NCBI GenBank assembly: GCA_019009955.1 | Contig: CM032228.1 | Coordinates: forward strand, 71,726,001-71,790,000 | Length of the DNA stretch: 64,000 bases | From: Riptortus pedestris | Lineage: Eukaryota > Arthropoda > Insecta > Hemiptera > Alydidae | Direction: 5' to 3' | Shown: positions 12,701 to 25,972 of the stretch, in pieces | How the letters are laid out: the number at the start of each line of letters is the position of its first letter | Numbering within the stretch: the first letter of the stretch is position 1 | Made by a program: the position numbers and the translations under genes | Notes under the pieces: generated by a model | What the model was told of the DNA's origin: nothing | The model's input: only the letters and a program-made list of their open reading frames with translations | Databases searched by the model: none

Positions 12701-15253
12701 ATAGTTTATATGGTGCAAATGTTCTGATGTTCTATGTGAAAAGTTCTTGAACATTTATTTGTGGCTCTCCCTACATTCCAGAATCTGGTGAAGTTCTTAA
12801 CTTTTTAGAGAATAAATAAATTTGTAGTTTAACCAAATACCATCAAATTTGTTGTTTAACTAAATACCATCTTCGTTTAGTTGTTGAAATTCTAAATCTG
12901 ATTGTCTCCCAAATTTATGCCTATTTGGATCCAAATTGTAGGAATTCTCAACTCAAGACCTCAATAGTGATCCTTCCAAACTTGAGATTTTGACACCCTG
13001 TCATTTAATGCAACCCTTGGCAGTGCCACTTGCTGAAGAACCTAGTCTACAGAAAGGTACGCTGGTTTATGGGTCAGATTGTACTGGTTTTCCCTGGTGT
13101 TGGTGGAATAAAAAAGCAATGACGTGCTTCTATGAAGACTTCCTCAGGTGTCTAACCGACTTTCTATCAAACTCTACAGGATACCAATAGATAATTCATT
13201 TTCGTTTCTGTATTTCTTAGAGCCTTGTTTCGTAGCCATCTTGGAGTTCCATGTAGGTCTCATTTTTTTTTTCTTAACTCACCCACTAGAAAAATCTATG
13301 ATAAATTTCTCATGTTTCATTGACTATATTGCCATAAAACTATTCCCTTTTGCATTTATTTTATATTCTCTCCTTCAATATTCCTCCTGTTTTTGTTTTT
13401 AATTATTTTTTCATATTTTCTCAACAAATATTCCACAATTAAAATTGTTTAGTGCAAAGATAAAAAAATTGAAAATAAAATATGATGTGTGCTGAATTAC
13501 ATAAGGTTCTCCAGTAATAGTTGCTGTCATATCAACTTGCTGCATGAAACTGTTTGCAACTTCCAGTAGAGCTTGTTTAGGCCAATCATGGAACCAGTCT
13601 ATAGTAGTGCAGTTGATTAGTGATGGATACTGCCTCAACCGAGTTCTGAAATAAATTAAATTTTATTTGAAAATGAATGATTATTCAAAGAATAGTTGAC
13701 TCAAATAATAAACATTTTCAAATGTTTATACAGAATTTATATAAATAAAACTTTAAGGTTTTCTGTTTTTCTATTTAAATTCTGTGGGGACCAATTTCTT
13801 GTGGTGATTTTAATATTTGTGAGTTAGTTATTAAAAAACATAGGCGATATGAGAATTAGAATTTTCAACTTGGAGGAGGAGCTTAATTCAATGTTAAAAT
13901 ACTTATTCATCAATATCTTCATCAGCATTCGTTTTATTGAAAAAAATTTAAAGAGTGAGTGAATTGTGTTTTGAATTACAATCTTAGTCCTAAATCATTA
14001 TTTACATTTATGAATTTTGACGTCTTCCAAGTGTCAATAACTTCATTCATGTTTCATGAAAATCCTTAAGTAGAATTGGGAAATTAATTGATATGTATTA
14101 AGGATATTAGTATTATTAATATGAGTGATTTGATACTTTACTAACACCCTCTGGAGTGGAGTTCAAAATATTGATTTTGTAGGAAAAATGAATTGTGTTT
14201 AAAATACATTTTAAGGTGCTAAACAATACTTAGATTTATAAATGTTTATCTTTTGACTTCCTACTTCTGGTCATCAAATAGAATTTATTACTTTTTCAGA
14301 AGAGTCTAATATCAAAAAAAGTCCGTCAAGCAGGGGCTGCGTAAACTAAGCAGATTTCCCACGTGAAGTTTTACAATAGAGAAATCTGCCTAATAACAAC
14401 TGTAGTAGTAAGAAAACTCTAAACCTAAAACATTATTTAGGGCGTAATAACCCAGAAGTTTCTAGCCCCAAAAAACAGTTAACCTAACCTCTAAACCTAT
14501 TCACGAGGGACGAGTAGTTATGGAAACGGCCGCCAGAGCTCTCGGCGGAAAGTCTGAACATAGCCTACTGGTGATCACACGAAGATTACAAATGCAAATA
14601 TCTCGGTTAATATTCAAGATAGAGAATAAATGCATATAACAATATTTATAGTAAATTTAATTTGCAATAAGATTGGTTCTATACAATCTTTCGATCCGAT
14701 GCATAATAACGGAGAAATTTCGAATTTTTGAAAATCCCCCCTCTAAACCCCCCCTCCCACTGGTCCGATTTCAGCCGTTAACGAACTTGATCTTCCTTTT
14801 TACATAAAACGATTAAATACCGAGTTTGGTGACGATTAAACAAAAATTGCGACCGCTAGAGTGTTAACAGACAAATATATATATATGTCTATATATATAG
14901 TTTTGAACGGACCTCATTTTCGTCATATCCTGGGGGATCGATGGACATTTGAAGAAATTTTTCGAAAATCGCGTCATGAGTACGACCTCAATAGCTGATT
15001 TCCCTTAAGGGAAATCTGCTAAAAGTTTTTGTAGACAAATATTGTCAAAGTAGACTATTTTATACTATACTACCACATACAAGAGTGGATGTTTACTTAG
15101 AAGTCAAAACTTAGTCAAGCTCTAAGATAATATTAATTATACCTGAAAAATGTAAAGTACATATTGTGTTAAAAATGTATGCCCATAAAACATTATGAAT
15201 ATGTATTTCATATTGTAATCTGCAAATCAGTTGCATTAAATCCCCTTAATATA

Positions 15254-15299
<46 letters not shown>

Positions 15300-18200
15300 A
15301 CAAAGTAAATATAATTACCTGAATTCATCTCCAACTGGGCTCATACAAAGAATAATATGCAAGTTAGTTCTCACTCTGTCAATAAGGAAAGAGTAAATAG
15401 ATTCATTTGTTGGTATGATTCCTGCTCTTTTCACAACATCAAATAATATAGATTTAATCTGAAGAAAATTAAATAAAATTAGCTTAACTATTATTCAATT
15501 AAATGAACTCCCCAACAGGAGCAGTGAAATCCAGGCCACTGTTTTCTGTTAAACAATATTGTTTATATATTTTCCCAGTTAACACCAATAATAATTTATA
15601 AAGTTTACCAAGGCAGATAATGTTTAGTATACACAGAAGTGACAAGCCAAAACATATTAGTACCTGCCAACCCTGTGTTTAATATTGTGCATTTGTGAAT
15701 TACTATGGAGGACCATTTTTCTTTTCATTAAAGTCATAATAATTATTGGACTTTAATAATTTATATTGCAAAAGCAGACTTTAGCCTAATATACTTGAAA
15801 TTCAATTTACATAAGAGCTGCTATACGAAAATCATTAGCTTAACTGCCTATAAAGAGTTAGGGCCTCCAGCTGTGATTATGATATGATATATGCTATTTA
15901 GTTCTTTAATATGAAATTAAAATATTTAATTCTTTCACGTATTGCTATTAATGTTGTGATTATAATTCAAATTCTACAGAACTCTGATTCAATCAGAATA
16001 TTTTAAATCTCAAAATAGAATTATATGTTCTGAAAATTAGGGCAGTAAACATTTTAAATTTGATGTTAGGGTTGAAAGCAGTAAGTAAATGAAATATGTT
16101 AATTACTAGATACCCCATATTTGGTAATACAAGAATGTATTCCACATCCCAAGAAATTCATTGCCCATGTTAGCACATAACTGAGCTGGAACTCTCCTAC
16201 TTCCTATTGAGTTCTTTGGCTAGGGAAATCAGCTATTGAGGTAATGCTCATGACGCGATATTCGAAAATTTTCTTCAAATGTCCACCGATCCTACCCAGG
16301 AGATGACGAAAATGAGGTCCGTTCAAAACTATACATATACTATATATCATCTCCTCATTTGTCTTTGTTAACACTCTAGTGGTCGCAATTTTTGTTTAAT
16401 TGTTATCAAATTCGGTATTTAATCGTTTTATGTAAAAAGGAAGATCAGGTTCATTAATGGCTGAAATCAGAACAGTGGGAGGGGGGTTTAGAGGGGAGGA
16501 TTTCAAAAATTCGAAACATCTCCGTTACTATACATCGGATTGAAAACTTGTATAGAACCAATCTTATTGCAAATTAAATTTACAATTAATATTGTTATGT
16601 AAATTTATTCTCTATCTTGAATATTATCCGAGATATTTGCATTTTTATTAAATGTGTTTGGATAACGGACAAGATGAGATCAGCAAGATGTCGGTTCTAT
16701 TCGTGACTCTGCCGAACAAGCGGACAGATACGGAAACGGCTGCCAAACTTGCTTTCAGGGGTGTTTCTGTATCTGTTCGGCTATCGTGAAATTGGTTTAG
16801 AGACTCGTTACTACTACTGTTACTAGTATGCAGATTTCTGTATTGTAAAACTTCACACGGGAAATCTGCTTAGTTTACGCAGCCCTGAGTAACGGACTTT
16901 TTTAAAAATTTTCTTTATGCTTCTGATTTGCCAAATAGATAGATTTAATGGTATGGCCATCTCCCAAACCCTATACTTTAAAATCATTAAAGCTCCCTAT
17001 CCAATCTCTGCATGGAAAAATTTGAAATCCCTTCATATCCTCCGGAGGCATTAATCTAATCCTAGGTTCCTGGAATTTTCTCATGCTGTGTTGATCAAAT
17101 AGTTTGGATTTTATCTGGAGGAGCTTGCCGAGCTGTATCATCCAAATTCAACTTTTTCATTTTTATATAGGTTTTCCCTGGCTCAAAGATATTAACAGTT
17201 ATTTTTATTTTCTTGATTTTACCCTTTTTTAAACAAGCATTTCTACTCAACTCAATCAATTTCCACTTTAAGTACCTTAGTCACTAAAACCTCTGAAGTC
17301 CAACTATCATTTTAATTTCTGTTTATTTTCTTGTTTTTAGCTGCCAAGCAACACCCAATTCTACTTTTAGAGAATAGATTGTGAGATGAGATCACCATTG
17401 TGTCATTCCAACATGTGGGAAATCTGCTTTACTTAAGCATCCCCTGAGTGATGGACTTTTTGTTGACTGTGTGCAGCTGCAATATCTCACCCCACCTGTG
17501 CTCCTAAGACTGCTGGAGATAAACAGCAAATTCTAATAGTTGAATTAACTGCCCAGGGAAGCTTCAAGTAAAAGATAGGAAATGTCCTCCAGTTTTTTTT
17601 TTTGACCAATTTTATTATTATTAATTAATGTCCACTTTTTGCAACTGAGGCTAATTGGGACGGGTTATCTACAGGTTACCACCTTCCTTGCATTCCTAAG
17701 TCCTGGGACTTAGGATGTTATTTAATAAATTTTGTCACTAAATATTTGACCAATTTTCTCTACTGAGTTTTCTCAAGCCTTTTCCTGGATTTTTGTCTCT
17801 AAGAATGTGCTCTTTCCTATTCTTTGCTTCCAGCTCATTAACTTTGTTACATTACATATAAGTCTTTAATGTAGTGATTTGTATCTATACTTTAATCTCA
17901 TCAGGAAATGGCCTGTGCTGCAGTCAGTTCCTATCATACAGGGCATGTCCTCAAAAAAATACACTTCAGTATACAAGGGCATGACTAGTAAATTCTGTTT
18001 TTTTCATATTTGGGCCTCATGAAGTCTTCTCATGGTGAAGCTTCAAGCAACTCACATTTGAATGTTTTTCGATTGCATGCCTATTACTTGTAACCCATTT
18101 TTAATGGCAAATTGACTGCTTACTACACCCTATGCTACTATTTGTAAATGGTAAATTTGTATACTTCATGAGTACTCAAGGAAGGAGGCAAGATGGCAGG

Positions 18201-21200
18201 GGATTTGCAGTTAGCGTTAACTGATTAAGGATTTGAGGACACCTTGAGGTTCCCTGTCCAGCAACCAAAGCTGGCTCCTCTATCTACACAGAATGTTACT
18301 GTAAAAAGAACACAAATTGAACCGTGTGAAATTAAAAGTTAAAACATTCATTCTCTAATACCTCTTCAAATTCATCAAACTTATAGAGATTGGTAACTTC
18401 TCCTGTGCTAAGAATATTATTCATAATTTCTAGGAATGCTTCTTCTGCTACCTGCAAATAAATAGAAATATGTTAACATTAACTTCTACTTGATTTATCA
18501 TTATTTTTCAAAATATAAAGGATAGCAAGAAAAAGAAATCTTGTTAAATTTTACCCCCCCCCCCCCCCCTTAAAAAACTATAAGAGACCATAGAATAAAT
18601 TATATAAGTTGAAATAAATCTTCGCCAATTTCACAACATTGTTTTTAATGGAAGATAAACTTTCAAATAGTTTCTACATACTATTCAGCCAGAAAATTAC
18701 AATATTAATTTAAAACCAAACACATGATAATATTACATCTTGCATGAAAAGTCATATTTTTTCTAAATATACCAGTAGAAACTTATGAAATAGTACCTGA
18801 TTGTCACAGAACAGAAATGAAAGTGGTGTGTCTTTAACACCACAAGTAAAATAAATTCTTTTTAGATCCTCCTTAAATTCTCCTACTCTATAGTGTCTAG
18901 TTAATTCAATTTGGAAAGTTCCATATTGACATATATATGCAGCTAGTCTTGATAATGATTGCCTCCCACTTCCACCTATAAAATATCACTAATTATTAGA
19001 TAGAATGATGTTAATAAATATATTGTCCTAAGTTGAAAAGCCTCAATTTATATATTTATTTAAATGGTACTTTTTACTATTAGTTGTACTCATGACATGA
19101 TTTTCAAAAAAATTCTTGTAAAGTCCATTGATCCTATCCAGGCTATTCTTTGGAGACAGCAAGAAAACGGCCCCATTTTTGAAGAGGTGGTAACAGGAGA
19201 TGAAAAATGGATATTTTACAATAATTTAGCCTGTAGAAAATCTTGGGGACCTAGTAGTGAGGCTCCTAGAAGAATGTCAAAACTGGGATTCCATCCAAAG
19301 AAGATAATGTTTTCCATATCGTGGGATCTAAAAGGTGTTATTTTCTATAAGCTATTGACACTAGGACAAACAATTGATTCAACTCTATACTGCTCAAAAT
19401 TATCTGTATGAATGGAAAGAAATTCTAAAGGTAAGAGGACATCAAAAACCATTTGGATCAGTTTTTAACAATAAACCCCAGACATTATATGAACATGGCA
19501 GTATACAGTTAGTGAAAAGATGGAAAAAAACGTATAAAATAATGGCCAATATATTTTAGAATAAAATAAATTATATGTCTATAGTAGACTGAGTTTTATT
19601 TCACCCTGAAAAACAGGAAGGACTTATTCACCAACCCAATATTTGAAATTCCTGCTAGCTAGTCCACTATGCTTTTCACCACCCCTACAACTTGGACCTA
19701 CAAGATGGGCAAAATTTAAATTTTATAGGGGTCAGATCAGAATCATTCATCCACTAATCTATCACATTAGCTCTCTTTCTAAACACATAACTCATATTTT
19801 CATAAAGAAAGGTGTTCAGAAAGAAAATCGTGTAAACAAATATATTCCATTTTGATAAAACATGTGTTATGCTATTTGGATGGCCAATGTCTTCAAAATT
19901 GTAAAGAAAATACAAATAGCAGAAGAAATACTGCTTAACATATTCTTACTAAGTTGTCTATTATGAGTAAAGTTAGACCTGGATGCAAGTAAAATGTATT
20001 GGCATTGATTTTCTTTTTGTAACTCTATAACTCATATAAACATGGTAATTGAAATAAGTACCCTGCATTACAAATGAGAAATATTGTAGCAATGACATAC
20101 AATATGTTCAAACATAACCATGCATAAAAAGAATTTTTTTTTTGTACCTAATCCAACAAGGAGAATATGACCTCTTGGTTGAGATATAACTCTAGCAATT
20201 CTGCAAACATGTTGCATGGCTTCTTTAAAAAGAACTAAATCAACTCGAACCACTCCAGGTGATGAATTATATTCATTCATTTGTTTAATCATATTTGCTT
20301 TAAGTATATCATCTTTTACTTCAGTATAGAGATTATATTGATTCATAAAATCACCTATCAAAAAAAAAATCATAAAAATAAATAATGAAAAAAAATGTTG
20401 AGCCAAAGGTGCATTATAAATTGATGTGCTCATTATTCATACAGAATGTAGGAGGCTCTGGTCCCTGGCAAAGACCTCCCAAACTCATTCCAAAGTTATC
20501 AGCCAATATTTCTGCAAACTTTTCAGTAAACCATTTCGAATCTCTGAAAAAATTATAAGATTTTTAAAAGGAGCATAAATAATTCATATCAATATTTTTT
20601 CTTTTGTCACACAGAACATGTATTCCATCTTAATAAAATTTATAAATACCTTTCATCTATAAGACGATCATTAAATACTCTGAAAGTTTCATGAGCCCAC
20701 AAACGAAGCATTTGGGTTTTTTCTGGCATATAATCAGTGCTAGACCTTAGCAAGCCTTGGAAAATCTAATATTAAAAGAAGATGTAATATAAAATGTAAT
20801 ATAAGTAATACATATATGAAATATTCACTAGTAATGGAGCTTACCCTGGAAATATCTCTCAAATTAAACAAATAATGCATTTTAGCAGGAGTTGGAAGCA
20901 ATTTAGAAACAATGTTATTAAATAAATTTAAAGTAGAAAGAGTAATGGAATCACCTGAAAGGTTAGAAATATTTTAGTATATTTAAATGCTTTACAAAAA
21001 GAAAAAAGAAAAAAAAATCAATATTAAATATATAGTTACAACAAAATTTAAAACTCAAATATAATACTAACTATTACTGACAATTTGAATTTGTCAGGAC
21101 CAGAAAATAAGAAATGTATCAAATTGCTGCGGCAAGAATGACGCACTGGTAGAACGAATGTCAAATGAATTTCTTGTGAATGTTTCTAGTGGAAGCATGG

Positions 21201-24200
21201 GAGGATTCAACTACAGAGTAAGTCCTATATCATAAACATGAATTCAATCTAGTATCCTTAGCTCTTCTATAAAATTTGATGTAATTTGATATGACTATTA
21301 CTTGTAGCCCAACATAGACTTTAGGCTATACTAATGCTCTTAAAGACAGACAGGAGTGGGGGTTGTAAGGGAGGTCTGAAATAAAAGTTGTGATATTCCA
21401 TTTCAATTTGTTTGTTTAACGTGCATATAACAAACATTGTTTACTTTGAGATTGGGAGTAACTTTTGTTTTATGCACTCTTTTTTACAACAAAGTTTAAA
21501 CATGATAAACACTAAAAACTATAGAAGTGGTCAACAATTTTAGAAGGCACAAATGACGAAATGAAGAAAGCGTATCAGATTACCTCCAACTCCTAAAAGA
21601 TTATAAGGAATATTAACATTGTTTAGTACAAATGGATTTCTTTTCACCTAAATAAATTGGAAATAAAACACTTATTGTAGAACATAAAAACAATAAATTA
21701 GAAATTTGCATAGAATGTAGTTGTTATTATACTCAATGTGTTTATTTATTAAAATTGTACCTCATCTGCATAAATAATTATGACAAACATGAACATCCCT
21801 ATGTTAATTTCTTATTGCCAGTAACATGTTGCATGAAGAGCTATATGCAAGTATAGTATTGTAGAGTATATTGTTGTGGCCTCTCCACTCCCCTCCAAAA
21901 TATTAGTTAATCAGAAATATCAGTTTTTCCTTAAATGTATTTAATTCACAAAGCACAATCAGAATTATTAATCACATCTGATGGTAATCAGAATTGTTAC
22001 CACATTTGAGACCTTAAATAAGTGGTAGGTTAGTTGGTTAACCTGAGAGTAGGGAGGAGTGGGAAGACTATCCTCTCGTTGTCTCCTAACAACTGGTTAC
22101 CTTACATCATTGTTAACCATTTAAACTGTTATCTTCTCGCAATGAATACAAATACTCTGAGTGTATGCATAAAAATCTTACATTTTAATACTAGGAAGAT
22201 TTGAAGTGAGGAGAAACTATTTTATTATTTTTTTTTTTTGGAACAGGAAAAATTATAAACCTCTAAATTTAAACATGATGTCTCTATGGTGAAGGAACTT
22301 AAGTTTGTTAGACGTAATCCATACCACTTAGAACTAACTTGTTTAAGAGTTTTCTTTTGAATCCCAAAGAGAATGGAAGTAGTTAGAGAGGGAGGGAGAG
22401 AATATTCCATTTCTTCTTTTTTATTGCTAGCCTTATAATAATGAAATTTTATGAGCGGAATCAGCTTTAGAATATAAAGTATCATAATAACATAAGTAGT
22501 CATAGTTATTCATTACTTACTTAGTTTCTGAACTTCTTCAGGAAATGATGAAAGATGTTGTGAAAGCATTGAAGAAAAAATTCTTCGAATTTGTGAATCA
22601 CTAGGAAATGTTACTGATATCACAGAGAAACGTGATAACAAACGGTCGGTAATCATGTTACGTCCTCCTCCTGGAGGACCCATTGCTGACATTAATAGCA
22701 TGTCCTACAAATGAAGTATTTTTAAGAAATTATAAATAACCATTTGAAATATTAAGTATTCAAAGATATAAAAAATGACAGGATTATAAGATTAAATCCA
22801 CAGAAATCATAATAGCTTGCATAGGGAAAGATTCTCGAGCCCTTCTCATTAATAATGTTGTGAGAAGTGCCAAATAAATATTAGGCTAGCATATAACACA
22901 AGGGAGTGCTCCACTTGGAAAAATTTACTATATAAGAATAAAGCACACCACTTTGGTGAAAAATTGTACTCTTGCTACAGAAATGTATAATTTAATTTAT
23001 CTATATAAGCATTTGTGGTGTTAAAAAAAATAAACCTTCAAATTACCAACATATATATATTTTTGTGAAAAACTGCCTACTTAAAAATTACGCAGAGTTA
23101 ATAATGTATTTAAGAAGTACAAAGTAAATGAAGGCAACCCTGCAGGAGAGTTACAGGTATGTTCTAGGTGGTGCCAGTCTGGGGCCTAGGCCAGTTTGAA
23201 CCCTTTTCTTTGATTTCGCTGTCCGTCTATAAAGCGGCCTAGCTCGCTCGACAGTTAGTCAGTTGTCAGTTTTCTTACTAGTAAGTAGTAATGCATTCAG
23301 TGCAGTATCGTATTTTGTGAACTTCAGTTATAATGTACTGAGCAATAAGAAGTGAAGTTATCAGTGCAAATTGTGAAGTAATAAAAGAACTAAAGTATGT
23401 GTGTTTAATTTTCCAATAAAAAAAAAAAAACCCTAGTAATCACCGTAACAATATTATATACGAGTATATAAGTAAATGACCAATGAAATGCATTAGTATT
23501 GTCAACAATTTTTGGCACTACAAGTGAAAATAAAGGAAAAAACTGTTGATCAGTAAAATTAGTTTAATTTGGTATACTAATTGATGGTCCAAATAACATA
23601 CAAATCACAATGTAATTTTGCCGTATTTAAAAGGACATAAAGACAGGCAAAGGCATGGTTCGTTAACTTGCGACAACATCTGCATATCATGGACCTCAAT
23701 AGACAGACACATCTGTTCATTATCAAAAATCTTAAATGTACTCTTTGCAGGTAATAATTAGAGAATTCAGGACTGTGTAATAAAGAAATAACTATTAGAG
23801 GACACATTTAATAGAATTCACCTGAAAAAAGTATATTTGTGAGATAGATATAGACTCTCAGTGTGTCCATTTTGCACATTTGATATATACAAATAATGTG
23901 GGCAAAGTAATTTAAATTGATCCTTTTTAGAAAGTAATCAAGATTGCATTGTAACTATCTCTTACAAAGTTTCTGGCCAAAATATAACAGTTCATTTCAA
24001 TAAAATATTACTGACAGCTTGTAAGTAATATTGACTGATCTTTTTCAATTATTTATTTGTTTAGTTATTTATCAAGTTAAAGTGTCTATCTCAGATTCAA
24101 ACCTGACATCCTTAGTCAATGTAAAAGTAAAAAAGTCCGTCACGCAAGGGCTGCGTAAACTAAGCAGATTTCCTCCGTGAAGTAATAGATAAATCTACAT

Positions 24201-25906
24201 ACTGGTAACACAACACCACCGTGAATAAATACAAATGGAAATAAGAAATGTTTCATCCAATTTCAATAACCTGCCGACAGGAAGTGTTAGGTTAGAAATG
24301 TAAACAAACGGGTCTGCCCGTCTCACACCGGAAAGAAAAACAATTACTGAAATATATAAGAATATAACATATTAATTTTATTGAGAACTATTTACTATAT
24401 CTAGTACTGTAATTAATAATGAGCCAGAATAATTGTTATCTCAATCAATCAAATTTTAGTAGTCCAAAACCTTAAGACCGGGGGGGGGGGGGGTCACCAG
24501 GACATATTTGCATGTATTCTCGTATAATAAAGGTCTCTTCAATACAATTTTTGGTATTTAAACTTCGAATAATGTGATTTATTATTTAGCAGAGTATTGT
24601 TTATGTAACATGAGTAGAAGTGGTGGTTTGCTGATGGCTGAAAACTGAAAAATGCAAATATCTCAGTCAATATTCAAGATAGTGAATAAATGTATATTAC
24701 ATTATTTATAGTACATTTAATTTGCAATAAGATTGGTTCTATATCCTCCCCTCTACACCCCCTCTCCCTCTTCCCCTTTCAGCCATTAATGAACTTGATC
24801 TTTCTTTTTATATAAAGCGACTAAATATCGAGTTTGGTAACGATTAAACAATAATTGCGACCGCTAGAGCGGTAACAGACAAATATATATATATATATAC
24901 TAGCCAAGGTGCCCGGCTTCGCTCGGGAAATCATTTGAGACGGAAAGATTTTATTTTGTTTTTGGCAATGCTACTATGTGTAGAACTGCTCTTCCCGTCT
25001 AGGCGCACTTTTGCCCGTAAGGGTCCCTTGGGCGACTTATGGAAAAAAAAATTTAGGTTTGAAGAATAAATGAAAATAAGTCTCTAATCATTCCCTCTCC
25101 ACTGTTTGACGCCACCGTGAATAATTCAAACCATAATCATGGATAGCATTTATTATAATTAAATATCATCTATAATGTGCGTATTTTGTATATACGATCT
25201 AGCTAATATACCCGGCGTTGCCCGGGAAATCATCGTTGACTGACTAATGATTGTATTTTTATAGAAAATCGTTGAAAAATCAATTGGAATCGGAATATCA
25301 CAATTTTTCATTTCAGGCCTCCCTCATAACCCCACTCCCGTTTGGACCTAAAAATTTTAATCTTATAATCATGGAAGAATTAATGCTAATTCACATTCCG
25401 AGTTCTTTTAAGTTCGGTTAAATAGTTAGTGCCCAACAAAATTGTTGGCCCCCGCTCTAGAATGTTTATTTTGATAACATTTTAATAATAATGTTTTAAA
25501 AAATGTTTATTTTCATAAAAAAATTTTTAGATTTGCCATAAGCTAAGGGAAATTTTAATCGAAGTACAGTTAAAAACACTATAATTGATCAGTTATCGAG
25601 CGGGATGATAATGATTAAATTACTAAAATGGCTATAAAAAAATAGGGGTTGGTGATAAAAAAGTAAAAATTTAGGGTTGTATGTATTTTTTAATACCACA
25701 TTATAAAAAAATAAAAACAAAAATTTTTGTTCAAAAATTAAAAAAAAAATGTTAAGGGTGAACAACCCTTATCACTTAGGGGTATGAAAAATATATAGTA
25801 GCCAATTCTCAGACCTACTGAATACGCATATAAAATTTGGTAAAAATCGGTAAAGCCGTTTAGGAGGAGTACGTTAACTAACATTGTGACATGGAAATTT
25901 TATATA

Positions 25907-25972
<66 letters not shown>

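Noticed and set aside
21585..21652. Possible dynein exon on the minus strand ([21 protein letters not shown] between TTTAG and GTAATC)
   Set aside because: It looks exon-like, but joining it after exon 22 (phase 1) gives an early stop, and dynein relatives have nothing at this point. Exon 22 joins exon 23 perfectly without it.
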